From NCBI RefSeq assembly GCF_028330965.1, contig NZ_JAQMUB010000022.1, forward strand, positions 1-64,000: DNA of 64,000 nt. Reading direction: 5' to 3'. The notes below the pieces were generated by a model. The model ran no database searches and was not told where the DNA came from. It worked only from the letters and a program-made list of their open reading frames with translations. The position numbers and the translations under genes were made by a program. The DNA is from Oscillatoria sp. CS-180 (GTDB lineage: Bacteria; Cyanobacteriota; Cyanobacteriia; Phormidesmidales; Phormidesmidaceae). The stretch's first letter is position 1. Every line of letters begins with the position of its first letter. Below are positions 1-8,867 of this stretch, one piece after another.

Positions 1-130
1 CCACTGTTTTGTTATATGGAGTCTTGATATAGCCCTGTGCAGCTTGGTCAAGTCCATCTCAGTGTCTCAAGGGAGCAGGGAATGGGGTGTGTTTGATGCA
101 AGTGCATGCCGCTATAAGTTCTAGTTCAAG

Positions 131-2278
131 CTACTTATTCAGCTGAATATCTTCTCGTTGACATTGCAGCACTACAATAGACCTCCCAGAGACTGGAATC
201 TGTTGCCCTTGCTCAAAACATTCCGACGAGTCGGCGAACCCACCAGCCTTAGTATCTAACGTCAAGTGCCAAGTATATTCCTTAAGCGGCTCTGGAAGCG
301 TAAACTCCAGCATCTCATAGTGAGCATTAAAGAATATCAGGAAGCTATCGTCCGTGATACGCTCCCCTCGATGATTGGGGGTAGCAATTTCCTGTCCATT
401 AAGAAAGACCGCAAGGCTTTTGATGAATCCTGCATTCCACTGTTCTGCCATCATCAGGCTGCCATCCACGTTGAACCAGCCGATATCGCTGACTTCAGAG
501 CCATAAATAGCTCGTCCTTGAAACCACTGACGACGACGAAAGACTGGATGCTCAAGCACAAAATGAATGAGCTGACGGGTGTAATCCAAAAAAGCCTGAT
601 CAGATTTGCTGAGTTTCCAGTTCAGCCAAGAGATCTTATCGTCGTGACAGTAGGCGTTGTTATTGCCTCGTTGGGTTCGACCCATTTCATCCCCAGCTAC
701 CAGCATGGGCACTCCCTGGGAGAACATCAGCGTTGTCATTAAATTACGTCGCTGTTGTTCTCGAAGCTGTAAAACATCGCGTTTTTTCGTCTTTCCTTCT
801 GCCCCGCAGTTCCAGGACCGATTATGGTCTTCGCCATCGCGATTGTCTTCACCATTGGCCTCATTGTGCTTATGGTTGTAGCTCACCAAATCTAGTAGTG
901 TAAAACCATCGTGAGCGGTGATGAAGTTGATGCTGGCATGAGGACGGCGACCACTGTATTCATAGAGGTCCGAACTTCCTGTAAAGCGATAGGCAAACTC
1001 TGCCAGGGTACTGTCTTCCCCGCGCCAGAAGTCCCGCGCAGTATCTCGATAGCGACCATTCCACTCTGACCACAGCAATGGAAACTTACCGACTTGATAA
1101 CCCCCTGGACCAACATCCCACGGCTCTGCAATTAGTTTCACTTTAGACAGCACAGGATCTTGGTGAATGATGTCGAAGAAGGACGCTAGGGTGCCCTGCT
1201 CATACAGTTCGCGAGCCAGAGCTGAGGCTAAGTCAAACCGGAAGCCATCGACATGCATTTCCAGCACCCAGTAGCGTAGGCTGTCCATAATCAACTTCAG
1301 TACTTGGGGATTGCTGACGTTGAGGGAGTTGCCACACCCCGTGTAGTCCATGTAATAACGGCGATCGTCTCCAACTAAGCGGTAATAAGAAGCGTTATCG
1401 ACGCCCCTAAAGGTCAGAGTTGGACCCAGGTGATTGCCCTCGCCTGTGTGGTTGTATACGACGTCGAGAATGACCTCAATGCCTGCTTTGTGGAGAGCTT
1501 TGACCATTTCTTTGAACTCTCTGACCTGTTCGCCATCGATACCACTGGCGCTGTAGCCGGAATACGGCGCAAAGTAGCTGATAGAGTCATAGCCCCAGTA
1601 GTTGGAAAGCCCTTTCTCAACCAAATAGCCGGGATGCTTGTAGAAATGGTGAATAGGCATCAGCTCGACTGCGGTGATACCCAATGATTGGAGATGGGCG
1701 ATCGCTTCTGGATGCGCTAGTCCCGCATAGGTTCCCCTCAGCTTTTTAGGAATACCTGGATGCTGCTGGGTATAGCCTTTGACGTGCATCTCATAGATGA
1801 TTGTTTTGTTCCAGGGAATTTCGAGACGATGATCTCCTTCCCAGTCAAACTGCGTATCGACAACGACACACTTAGGCATTAGGGCAGCGCTGTCGGCATC
1901 GTAGTAAGACAAGTCGGCTGCTTCCTGATCCCAGTCGTATCCAAACAGTGCCTGTCCGTGCTCAACATTGCCGGCGATCGCATAGGCGTATGGATCAATT
2001 AACAGTTTGCTGGGATTAAAGCGATGTCCGTTATGGGGATCATAGGGACCGTGAACTCGGTAACCATAGTACTGACCTGGTTTAACGTCTGGAAAGTAAC
2101 CATGCCAAGTGAAGTTGTAATACTCTTGCAGCTCAATGGCAGTTTCGTGACCTGCTGCGTCAAACAAACAGAGTTCGACCTTGGTTGCATTCTCTGAAAA
2201 CAGTGCAAAGTTTGTTCCTTTGCCATCCCAACTGGCCCCCAGAACGTTCGCTGTTCCTGGTAACTGTACGATGTCCAT
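131..2278 (-). CDS. glgX: Glycogen debranching enzyme GlgX (isoamylase type)
   Basis: Hydrolyses alpha-1,6 branches of glycogen or limit dextrin in the cytosol. The 715-residue product has the family order: N-terminal CBM48-like domain, then a GH13 barrel. Visible catalytic motifs are DGFRFDLAS (nucleophile Asp about residue 349), IAEPWDVG (acid/base Glu about 385) and TAHDGF (transition-state Asp about 457); the region-I motif DVVYNHTGEG is also present. I chose the ATG at 2278 because the longer open frame to 2311 begins only with TTG and the conserved N-terminus starts just after MDIVQLPGT. It is the last gene of a minus-strand block whose next gene upstream is trehalose synthase-maltokinase, so both act on alpha-glucan or maltose pools. 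Family assignment is secure; whether it debranches glycogen only or also supplies trehalose metabolism is inference. Confidence 0.95.
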   Translation of the reverse strand: MDIVQLPGTANVLGASWDGKGTNFALFSENATKVELCLFDAAGHETAIELQEYYNFTWHGYFPDVKPGQYYGYRVHGPYDPHNGHRFNPSKLLIDPYAYAIAGNVEHGQALFGYDWDQEAADLSYYDADSAALMPKCVVVDTQFDWEGDHRLEIPWNKTIIYEMHVKGYTQQHPGIPKKLRGTYAGLAHPEAIAHLQSLGITAVELMPIHHFYKHPGYLVEKGLSNYWGYDSISYFAPYSGYSASGIDGEQVREFKEMVKALHKAGIEVILDVVYNHTGEGNHLGPTLTFRGVDNASYYRLVGDDRRYYMDYTGCGNSLNVSNPQVLKLIMDSLRYWVLEMHVDGFRFDLASALARELYEQGTLASFFDIIHQDPVLSKVKLIAEPWDVGPGGYQVGKFPLLWSEWNGRYRDTARDFWRGEDSTLAEFAYRFTGSSDLYEYSGRRPHASINFITAHDGFTLLDLVSYNHKHNEANGEDNRDGEDHNRSWNCGAEGKTKKRDVLQLREQQRRNLMTTLMFSQGVPMLVAGDEMGRTQRGNNNAYCHDDKISWLNWKLSKSDQAFLDYTRQLIHFVLEHPVFRRRQWFQGRAIYGSEVSDIGWFNVDGSLMMAEQWNAGFIKSLAVFLNGQEIATPNHRGERITDDSFLIFFNAHYEMLEFTLPEPLKEYTWHLTLDTKAGGFADSSECFEQGQQIPVSGRSIVVLQCQREDIQLNK

Positions 2279-2679
2279 ATTAGGTTGAGAAATGTAAAAG
2301 TCGGTTATCAAAGTCTAATGACTTGGCTACGTATCTCCCTCTGTTATGAGATTGATCTTCCTATTCTATGCGGCCATCATTATCTCCCGTGAAGGATTAC
2401 GAATGGATGAAGGTCCGACATCTGTAGCACTATTAACCCACTAGTGCAGCATCAAGATTGAAATTGTGAATAAATCCAGATCTTGCAGTTGAGTTGATGC
2501 TGACTGCTGTGGCCCCCTAGCCCCTATTCTGGGGGAACCAATCCCTGGAAGTCCCCCAAGGATGGGGGATTTAAGGGGGCGAATGCACGCTATTTGCTGA
2601 ACCGAGAGATCAGAGTAATGTATGTCTGTCGCAACACTTGTAGGGATAACCCAATCACAATTTCAAACCTGACAGACCA
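2279..2679. other. Spacer between treS and glgX
   Basis: About 400 bases without a plausible gene. It holds the presumed glgX promoter (minus strand) and a C/G-run inverted repeat at 2511-2580 listed separately. I see no clear terminator for the treS gene. Confidence 0.6.
2511..2580. repeat. C-run/G-run palindromic intergenic repeat
   Basis: Nested complementary runs: GGCCCCCTAGCCCC at 2511-2524 and GGGGGATTTAAGGGGGC at 2564-2580 flank an inner pair TGGGGGAAC (about 2530-2538) and GTCCCCCAAG (about 2551-2560). It can fold as a long imperfect hairpin. It resembles the dispersed intergenic C/G-rich palindromes common in cyanobacterial genomes; only one copy is in this window, so repeat status is inferred. 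Confidence 0.45.
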
Positions 2680-5600
2680 CTAGTGAGTGAACTCAGGAAA
2701 CTGCATCGTTTGCAGAATTTCATGGAGGGCAACATCTATGCCCTTCTGCTCGGCGGGACCATTTTGTTTACGCATCTCAAGTTGGCGAGAGAGGCTGTAA
2801 ACCTTTCGCTCTAGCAGATACACCTTAAGCAGCGTATTAAGTTCCGGTTCATTGCTGGGTAGGAAAGTGCCGCTGATGGCTTTGTCCAAATAGCCTTTCA
2901 GGAAAGTCGCACTGACCCAACGTCGCCAAAATTCCTTCCACTGCTGTAGGTTGGAAACTTGCTCTGGCGCCAACATTCCGCTATCAGCCTCTCGTTGGAA
3001 GGCGGTTTCGGCAGCAAATCCTAAAGATTGCAGCATTTCAGCAACATCTCGGAGGGGCGATCGCTTCAACCGGCGCTCGTTCAAGGTCAAGGCAGGATCT
3101 CCCTCAAAGTCAATAATGATGAAATTCTTGCCTGTGTGCAAGACCTGTCCTAAGTGATAGTCGCCGTGACAGCGAATTCGCTGCGCGGTGACCTTGATGT
3201 CCAGAATGGTCTGGAACTGACGCATAATCTCAGCTTGTTGGTCAACTACTGCTCGGGCTGTCGATTGTAACGCCTCGGGTAAGGAGTCTGTCTGAGAATG
3301 GAGTTGTCGGAAGGTTTGCCCCGTTAAGTTGCGGGCGGATTGATAAACGGAACGCTGATAAAGCGACGTAAAAGGCTCTGGATTGAAGTTTGGATCTTCA
3401 GTGTCAGACGCTAGCGTCAGATGGAGATCCGCCGTGCTTTGGCCCAACAGTTCAACGTTGGCTAAATAGGTGCCGAACAGCTGGCTTGCCAATGGAGAGG
3501 TTTCCATAGTTTGAAGCTCTAGCAAGGTTTCCGTAGGGACGGGAATGTCTTCTAAGGTTTCCTGTCGCGCTAAAGCATGTTCAAAGAAGTCTCGCAAACT
3601 ATCCAGGGTGTATTCCCAAAAGATACGAACGTCCGTGACAAAAGTTTGTAGCAGACCTACCGCGATCGTTCCCCGATCTGGACGATGATATTCCAGTGCC
3701 CCTGCCAGTAAATCGACGTGCTGAGAATATTGCTTTTCGGTTAAGAAGCGACGAATTTCAAGATCAGGATTGATGCCCTCTTCTTGACGCCGGAAGAGCT
3801 TGAGCATCAGCTTTTCGTCGTAGACAATGCAGGTGTTTCGCTGGGTTTCCCTCAGCGGAATGGGCATCATTGAGGTGATTTCCTCGTCGGTTAATGCCGA
3901 AAACTGGCTAGTCGTCGTTGTGAGCAACTTTCCTGCCGTTCCCTGAGAGTCACGCCGATGGGCGATCGCCCCCAAGAGAGACGTGAAGATCGTCCGCAGA
4001 GAGGGTTCGCTGCGACCGCCATCTGGGGCCATCGCATCAAAGATAACCTTGACACCGTTCTTGTTGTTGCCATTTTCGGCTCCAGGTGAATGCAGGCGAG
4101 CGATCGCCATCTGAGGAACTTCGGTCAGTATGTGCATGGCCTCATCGCCGTGGGCCTCATCCAGAATGGTTAGATAGGTCCGAGATTCTCCCTCAATTGG
4201 ATCAACTTGCAACCACACCATCAGTGCTGTAGAGGTATCCCCAGGCACAGAAAGAACTTCCTCAATTCGCAACGTTTGGATTTTGCCTGTGAAGCCACGG
4301 TAGGTCTGCAAATACTCAACCAACGCTCCTTCCAAAGCCGTATCCAACTCTCGTTCTCGTAGTGCCTGCTGCCATAATTGTGACAGTCGAATCGTGGGCG
4401 TTTCACGACGGCGGAGTTCCTGCTGACGATTTAAAGGATATTGCAGCGTGAACCAATGGCAGGCATAAGGTCCAATACTCAAAAAGTAGGGATTTTCAGT
4501 AATAGGCGGAAATTCAGTGCTGCCAAAAATTTCGGTCGGAACTTGACCAGCAAAATCAGCAAGATTCAGGTCCACCGTTTGCAAAAAGCGTGACAAGTTA
4601 GCAATGACTAAAATTTGCTCGTCTTTATAGCGACGAATAAAGGCCAGAACTTTTCGATTTTCTGGATGGAGAAGCTCAAAGGTGCCATCGCCAAAAGCTT
4701 TGAAGCGCTTACGGGTCGCAATTAGACGCTTGATGCTGTACCAAAGCGAATTGGGATTAGCTCGCTGGGCCTCCACATTGATCGCTTCATAGTGATATTC
4801 AGAGTCGATAACTAGGGGCAGGAATAGCTTTTGAGGAGACGCCTTACTGAATCCAGCATTGCGATCAGGACTCCACTGCATGGGGGTACGGACGCCGTTG
4901 CGATCGCCCAAATAGACGTTCTCACCCATGCCAATCTCGTCGCCATAATACAGTACGGGCGTGCCGGGTAGAGACAGCAGTAGGCTGTTGAGCAATTCGA
5001 TTTGGCGGCGATCGTTCCCCAATAACGGTGCTAATCGTCGTCGAATTCCCAGATTGAGCCGCATATCAGGATCCTGGGCATAAACCCGATACATATAGTC
5101 GCGGTCTTCGTCTGTGACCATCTCTAGGGTCAGCTCATCATGATTGCGGAGAAAAATACCCCACTGACAGTTATCGGGGATGTCAGGTGTCTGGTTCAGG
5201 ATATCGACAATGGGGAAATTGTCTTCCATCCGCAGGGCCATGAACAGTCGCGGCATTAGCGGAAAGTGAAAGTTCATGTGGCATTCGTCGCCGTCGCCAT
5301 AGTAAGCGGCGGCATCTTCCGGCCACTGATTGGCTTCGGCCAGCAGCATGCGGTCGGGATAGCGATCGTCTACCCGTTTGCGCAATGCTTTGAGAAACGC
5401 ATGAGTTTCAGGTAGATTCTCGCAATTGGTGCCCTCGCGTTCATAGAGATAGGGGACAGCGTCCATGCGTAATCCATCCACGCCCATGTCTAGCCAAAAG
5501 TCGAGTACCTTGAAGACGGCTTCTTGAACGGCGGGATTGTCGTAGTTAATGTCGGGCTGGTGGGAATAGAAACGATGCCAATAGTAGGCCTGAGCTACAG

Positions 5601-6093
5601 GATCCCAAGACCAGTTTGACGTTTCGAAATCCTGGAAGATGATGCGAGCTTCTTCATATTTCTTAGGCGTGTCGCTCCAGACATAGAAATCTCGTTCAAC
5701 ACTGTCCTTGGGCGATCGCCGCGATCGCTGAAACCACTCGTGCTGATCTGACGTATGGTTCACAATCAGCTCGACAATGACCCGAATACCCCGCTGATGA
5801 GCCTCATCCAAGAAGGTCTTGAAATCACCCAAATCCCCATAGATTGGATTGACGGTGGTGTAGTCTGAAATGTCGTAGCCGTCATCCTTTAGGGGCGAAG
5901 GAAAAAAGGGCAGTAGCCACAATGCCGTAACGCCCAGGTCTTGCAAATAGTCCAGCTTACTCGTTAGCCCAGCTAAATCACCAATCCCATCTGCATTGCT
6001 ATCAGCGAAGGCTCGAACAGGTACTTCATAAATAACAGCTTGCTTAAACCAGAGAGGATCGTTTCCCAGAGATGAATTTTGTAGGTTAGTCAC
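2680..6093 (-). CDS. treS: Fused trehalose synthase / maltokinase (TreS-Mak)
   Basis: A 1137-residue fusion. Residues about 1-550 are a GH13 trehalose synthase that interconverts maltose and trehalose: GLRMDAVPYL carries the nucleophile (Asp211), LLAEANQWPED the acid/base (Glu253) and LRNHDE the third acid (Asp319). Residues about 600-1137 are a maltokinase (Pep2/Mak, aminoglycoside-phosphotransferase fold) with the catalytic loop CHGDYHLGQVL and the metal-binding IIIDFEGDP; it makes maltose-1-phosphate, the GlgE substrate. Such fusions are an established form in the trehalose-to-alpha-glucan route. The start is GTG at 6093; no in-frame ATG precedes the conserved PLWFKQAVIYE segment. No glgE is in the window, so the fate of maltose-1-phosphate is unknown. 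Lies between glgX and the kdp operon on the same strand. Confidence 0.95.
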   Translation of the reverse strand: MTNLQNSSLGNDPLWFKQAVIYEVPVRAFADSNADGIGDLAGLTSKLDYLQDLGVTALWLLPFFPSPLKDDGYDISDYTTVNPIYGDLGDFKTFLDEAHQRGIRVIVELIVNHTSDQHEWFQRSRRSPKDSVERDFYVWSDTPKKYEEARIIFQDFETSNWSWDPVAQAYYWHRFYSHQPDINYDNPAVQEAVFKVLDFWLDMGVDGLRMDAVPYLYEREGTNCENLPETHAFLKALRKRVDDRYPDRMLLAEANQWPEDAAAYYGDGDECHMNFHFPLMPRLFMALRMEDNFPIVDILNQTPDIPDNCQWGIFLRNHDELTLEMVTDEDRDYMYRVYAQDPDMRLNLGIRRRLAPLLGNDRRQIELLNSLLLSLPGTPVLYYGDEIGMGENVYLGDRNGVRTPMQWSPDRNAGFSKASPQKLFLPLVIDSEYHYEAINVEAQRANPNSLWYSIKRLIATRKRFKAFGDGTFELLHPENRKVLAFIRRYKDEQILVIANLSRFLQTVDLNLADFAGQVPTEIFGSTEFPPITENPYFLSIGPYACHWFTLQYPLNRQQELRRRETPTIRLSQLWQQALRERELDTALEGALVEYLQTYRGFTGKIQTLRIEEVLSVPGDTSTALMVWLQVDPIEGESRTYLTILDEAHGDEAMHILTEVPQMAIARLHSPGAENGNNKNGVKVIFDAMAPDGGRSEPSLRTIFTSLLGAIAHRRDSQGTAGKLLTTTTSQFSALTDEEITSMMPIPLRETQRNTCIVYDEKLMLKLFRRQEEGINPDLEIRRFLTEKQYSQHVDLLAGALEYHRPDRGTIAVGLLQTFVTDVRIFWEYTLDSLRDFFEHALARQETLEDIPVPTETLLELQTMETSPLASQLFGTYLANVELLGQSTADLHLTLASDTEDPNFNPEPFTSLYQRSVYQSARNLTGQTFRQLHSQTDSLPEALQSTARAVVDQQAEIMRQFQTILDIKVTAQRIRCHGDYHLGQVLHTGKNFIIIDFEGDPALTLNERRLKRSPLRDVAEMLQSLGFAAETAFQREADSGMLAPEQVSNLQQWKEFWRRWVSATFLKGYLDKAISGTFLPSNEPELNTLLKVYLLERKVYSLSRQLEMRKQNGPAEQKGIDVALHEILQTMQFPEFTH

Positions 6094-6141
6094 GGCTCTT
6101 TAAACTAATCTCCCGCGAAGATAATTGACTATAACAACACT

Positions 6142-6355
6142 GGCCTCCCGCTAGAGAAGGAGGTTTCTATGACAAGGCTGACCGAGGAGGCCTATCTCAC
6201 CCCTATCGCTGGCGTAAGTGGGATAGCCCACGTAACTGTAGATATATACGATTTTTACGAGTATTCCTGTATCCAAGACCGTTAAACGGTGCTATGCAAC
6301 AGGCAAAACACTGAGGATTATGTCCTCATGTCACAGTGTATACCGCCCTTTTGCC
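6142..6355. other. Densely structured spacer; candidate RNA element or leader
   Basis: The 402-bp gap between treS and kdpD (6094-6495) has several helices. Direct reading shows GGCCTCC at 6142-6148 able to pair with GGAGG at 6159-6163 (five bases) or with GGAGGCC at 6186-6192 (seven bases), but not both; a 9-bp stem 6192-6200/6218-6226 with one G-U pair (its first base is shared with the 6186-6192 arm); the palindrome ACCGTT-a-AACGGT at 6278-6290; and nested stems 6302-6308/6349-6355, 6309-6313/6334-6338 and 6314-6317/6323-6326. On the minus strand this is the treS leader and kdp 3' end; on the plus strand it covers a perfect Shine-Dalgarno. I do not recognise a known RNA family. It may also include the kdp operon terminator, though no U-run follows. 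Confidence 0.4.
6169..6285 (+). CDS. Possible 38-residue small ORF with perfect Shine-Dalgarno
   Basis: An ATG at 6169 follows AAGGAGG (6157-6163) at an ideal 5-nt spacing, giving a 38-codon frame ending with TAA at 6283-6285. The peptide starts MTRLTEEAYLTP and is acidic and Tyr-rich near its end; no signal peptide or domain is visible. The Shine-Dalgarno is also one arm of a local helix, so the match could be structural rather than translational. Without conservation data this is a weak call. Confidence 0.2.
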   Translation: MTRLTEEAYLTPIAGVSGIAHVTVDIYDFYEYSCIQDR

Positions 6356-6495
6356 TCAGTCCTCAGTGAGTCCAAAGATACTATTTGGGAAGATTAAAGG
6401 ATAGCCCATCAAACTTATAGCTACAGACTCACTCTAGCTTTTCTCAAGAAAGTGACCTGCTCCTAGTGAAGTTTACGGCAATTAATCGGCTCAAA

Positions 6496-7692
6496 TCAAG
6501 GTGTTTTATCTGTAGCAATGATGTGTAAATCAATGCCCTTCAAATAACGCATTAACTGTTGTACGGTGGAACCCCGCAGCAGAAGTTCCCAACGAGTTTT
6601 TTGAGAGTGCCCTAAAACGACTTGGGTAATCAGCTTTTCGCTGGCAGTGTCAGCGATCGCCCGCGCTACATCGGCCCCCTTGACCCGCAGAAATTCGCCG
6701 CCAAACTCTTTGCAAAAGTGTTCGCAAAGCTCTATGTAAAGGGCCTCGTCCTTAGTTAAAAAGCGTTCAGGGTGCTCAACAAACACCGCATATAAGCGGG
6801 CCTTTATCTGACTGGAGATGCGGGCACCCCGTCGCAGCAGTTGAGAAGAGTCGCCTTGAGTCGAGACACAGACTAATACCCGTTCGTGAATACTAAAGCG
6901 GCGATCGGAGCTACCGTCGGTGCTCTCCTCCAGGTTGTCAGCCACTTCACGAAAGGCTAGTTCCCGCAGCGCCACTAAGTTCTGTCGCTTAAAAAAGCTG
7001 TGCAGAGACTGTTCGATCTTGTTGGGCGCATAGATTTTGCCTTCCTGCAACCGCTCTTGCAGGGTTTCAGGCGTCACGTCAACGACAATTACCTCGTCGG
7101 CCTCGTCCAGCAGTCGATCAGGGACGCGTTCCCGCACGGCCACGCCCGTAAGCTTAACCACCAAGTCATTTAGGCTCTCGATGTGTTGAATATTGAGCGT
7201 CGAGAAGACATCAATGCCCGCCTCTAAGAGAATTTCGACATCCTCATAGCGCTTATTGCGAACCGAGCCCGGGACGTTGGTGTGGGCCAACTCATCTACT
7301 AGGACCAACTGGGGCTGACGGGCGAGAATGGCATCGGTGTCCATTTCTTTGAGAGTGCGATCGCGATGCTGCATCTGCCGCAACGGCACCTTTTCCAGCC
7401 CTTCCATCTGAGCTGCCGTCTCCTCGCGACCGTGGGTTTCCAACAGCCCAATCACCACATCCACCCCTTCAGTCCGCAGCGCCTTGGCCTCTTGCAACAT
7501 GCGGTAGGTTTTGCCCACACCGGGAGCCATGCCAATGTAAATGCGGTGCCTGCCGCGCCGCTGCTGGGTGCCCTCATAAGTAGAGCGCGGGGCGATCGAG
7601 GACGCTGGAGTAGGCTGACTAAGCCTGTTTGGTTGTTGTGCTTCGTGCCGGAGGATCGTTGCTTCAGCAGCAATCTCGTCTTTGCGAATCAT
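6496..7692 (-). CDS. kdpD: KdpD N-terminal form (sensory and USP domains, no kinase)
   Basis: A 398-residue protein matching only the N-terminal cytosolic part of the KdpD turgor/K+ sensor. The KdpD domain shows Walker A GMAPGVGKT and Walker B-like LVLVDELAHTN; the C-terminal part (about residues 250-395) is a universal-stress-protein-like fold ending in GHSQKTRWELLLRGS. The four membrane helices, GAF domain and histidine kinase core of E. coli KdpD are absent. Short KdpD proteins encoded at the end of kdp operons are known in cyanobacteria such as Anabaena, so this is probably native rather than truncated. The ATG at 7692 is preferred over a TTG at 7719. It is the last gene of kdpA-B-F-C-D; the spacer to kdpC is 73 bases. 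How a kinase-less KdpD signals is not shown by the sequence. Confidence 0.9.
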   Translation of the reverse strand: MIRKDEIAAEATILRHEAQQPNRLSQPTPASSIAPRSTYEGTQQRRGRHRIYIGMAPGVGKTYRMLQEAKALRTEGVDVVIGLLETHGREETAAQMEGLEKVPLRQMQHRDRTLKEMDTDAILARQPQLVLVDELAHTNVPGSVRNKRYEDVEILLEAGIDVFSTLNIQHIESLNDLVVKLTGVAVRERVPDRLLDEADEVIVVDVTPETLQERLQEGKIYAPNKIEQSLHSFFKRQNLVALRELAFREVADNLEESTDGSSDRRFSIHERVLVCVSTQGDSSQLLRRGARISSQIKARLYAVFVEHPERFLTKDEALYIELCEHFCKEFGGEFLRVKGADVARAIADTASEKLITQVVLGHSQKTRWELLLRGSTVQQLMRYLKGIDLHIIATDKTP

Positions 7693-7765
7693 GACAGTTA
7701 GCAGGCGGTTTGCTGGCAATTTGTAAGAAAGCAGATACTGGGTTGTTCTTTGACAAGTTTAGCGA

Positions 7766-8347
7766 CTAGCTCGCTGCCAGGTTGTCGACGGCCAGATTGA
7801 GGGTAGTCGTATTCACTCCCGGTTCGCCGAACAGTCCCAAAAAGCGACCTTCGGTATGTTCCGCCACCAGTTGTTCTAACGTCGCAGCATCGAGCCCCCG
7901 CGCATCGGCCACTGTTGCAATCTGGGCTGCCGCTGCCGCTGGGCTAATGTGGGGATCTAAACCAGAACCCGAAGCATAGAGCAGATCAGCCGTGGGGGTA
8001 ATGCCCGCTTGTTCTAGCTCGGTGGCAGTCTCTCCGATTCGCGTCATCAGGTCGGGATTGCTGGGCGCGAGGTTGCTAGCCCCAGAGGTCCCCGTGGGTT
8101 GAGCCTCTTCGCCCTCGCTATAGGCCACCGCGCTGGGACGGCTACGGAAATACTCAGCCGAGGTGAAGGTTTGACCAATCAAGGCCGACCCCACTATTTC
8201 ACCTTGAGTAGTGGTGAGCAGGCTGCCGTTAGCCTGGTTGGGAAAAATTACCTGACCGACTATGAGAAAGAATGCCGGATAGATAATGGCTGCCAGCAGC
8301 CAGAGCGTAACCGTGCTGCGGATGCCGATGAGTAGTTCTTTGAACAT
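7766..8347 (-). CDS. kdpC: K+-transporting ATPase subunit KdpC
   Basis: Accessory subunit of the high-affinity Kdp K+ pump. The 193-residue product has one N-terminal membrane helix (about residues 10-32) and the conserved periplasmic segment SALIGQTFTSAEYFRSRPSA, then the Ala-rich DPHISPAAAAAQ motif typical of KdpC. It lies between the kdpF-like gene and kdpD in the same orientation. Length and motif order are normal for the family. Confidence 0.95.
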   Translation of the reverse strand: MFKELLIGIRSTVTLWLLAAIIYPAFFLIVGQVIFPNQANGSLLTTTQGEIVGSALIGQTFTSAEYFRSRPSAVAYSEGEEAQPTGTSGASNLAPSNPDLMTRIGETATELEQAGITPTADLLYASGSGLDPHISPAAAAAQIATVADARGLDAATLEQLVAEHTEGRFLGLFGEPGVNTTTLNLAVDNLAAS

Positions 8348-8428
8348 GATGTTTCCTCGTTGAGCAAGCTAGGAGTGGAGTAGTCAGGACAGAGTGGGTG
8401 TAAAACCCGAAACGTTGAGGCATGGAGG

Positions 8429-8689
8429 CTAGAATCGCTCTGGCTGAAAAATTACTGCGAACAGATAAACTGACAGCCCGACCATTATCAGCAGTAGCAA
8501 TCCAATTGCATAGGCTGACCCGCGCGTTAGCGCTGATCCGGTTGCGGCTAAAACCGTTGGTGCCAGTAGCAAGTTCAAGCACAGTGCGGTGAATAGGGCG
8601 ATCGCTAACGGTTGACGACGGCATTGCACCTGTAATAGCTCTAGCGTTTCTAGTGAGATATCCAAACAAGCGTCGAAAAGGTTTTTCAT
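8429..8689 (-). CDS. kdpF: KdpF-like small subunit with N-terminal extension
   Basis: An 86-residue membrane protein between kdpB and kdpC. The last 30 residues ([20 protein letters not shown] then FQPERF) resemble the single helix of KdpF, which stabilises the KdpABC complex. The preceding ~55 residues add another hydrophobic segment (about 28-45) not found in the 29-residue E. coli KdpF. In Anabaena kdp operons a gene named kdpG occupies this position, so that name may be the better ortholog. The ATG at 8689 has an AGGAA Shine-Dalgarno about 8 bases upstream; the longer frame to 8773 has no such signal and is not hydrophobic. Confidence 0.75.
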   Translation of the reverse strand: MKNLFDACLDISLETLELLQVQCRRQPLAIALFTALCLNLLLAPTVLAATGSALTRGSAYAIGLLLLIMVGLSVYLFAVIFQPERF

Positions 8690-8867
8690 TGTCGTAGTTC
8701 CTGGTGTTGTGGCAGAAGGCAGAGTAAAAGCATCGATATACAAGCGTTTCCCAAAAAACATTGTTCTAATCACATATGTCGTAGGGTGGGCAATGCCACC
8801 GGCCTTAATTCAGTGCCATTGGGTGTAAACATTGCGATCGTAAAACCGGAAGCAACACTAAGCCCTG

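Noticed and set aside
8229-8669. 146-codon minus-strand frame overlapping kdpF-like and kdpC
   Set aside because: It is out of frame with two convincing kdp genes and has no family features.
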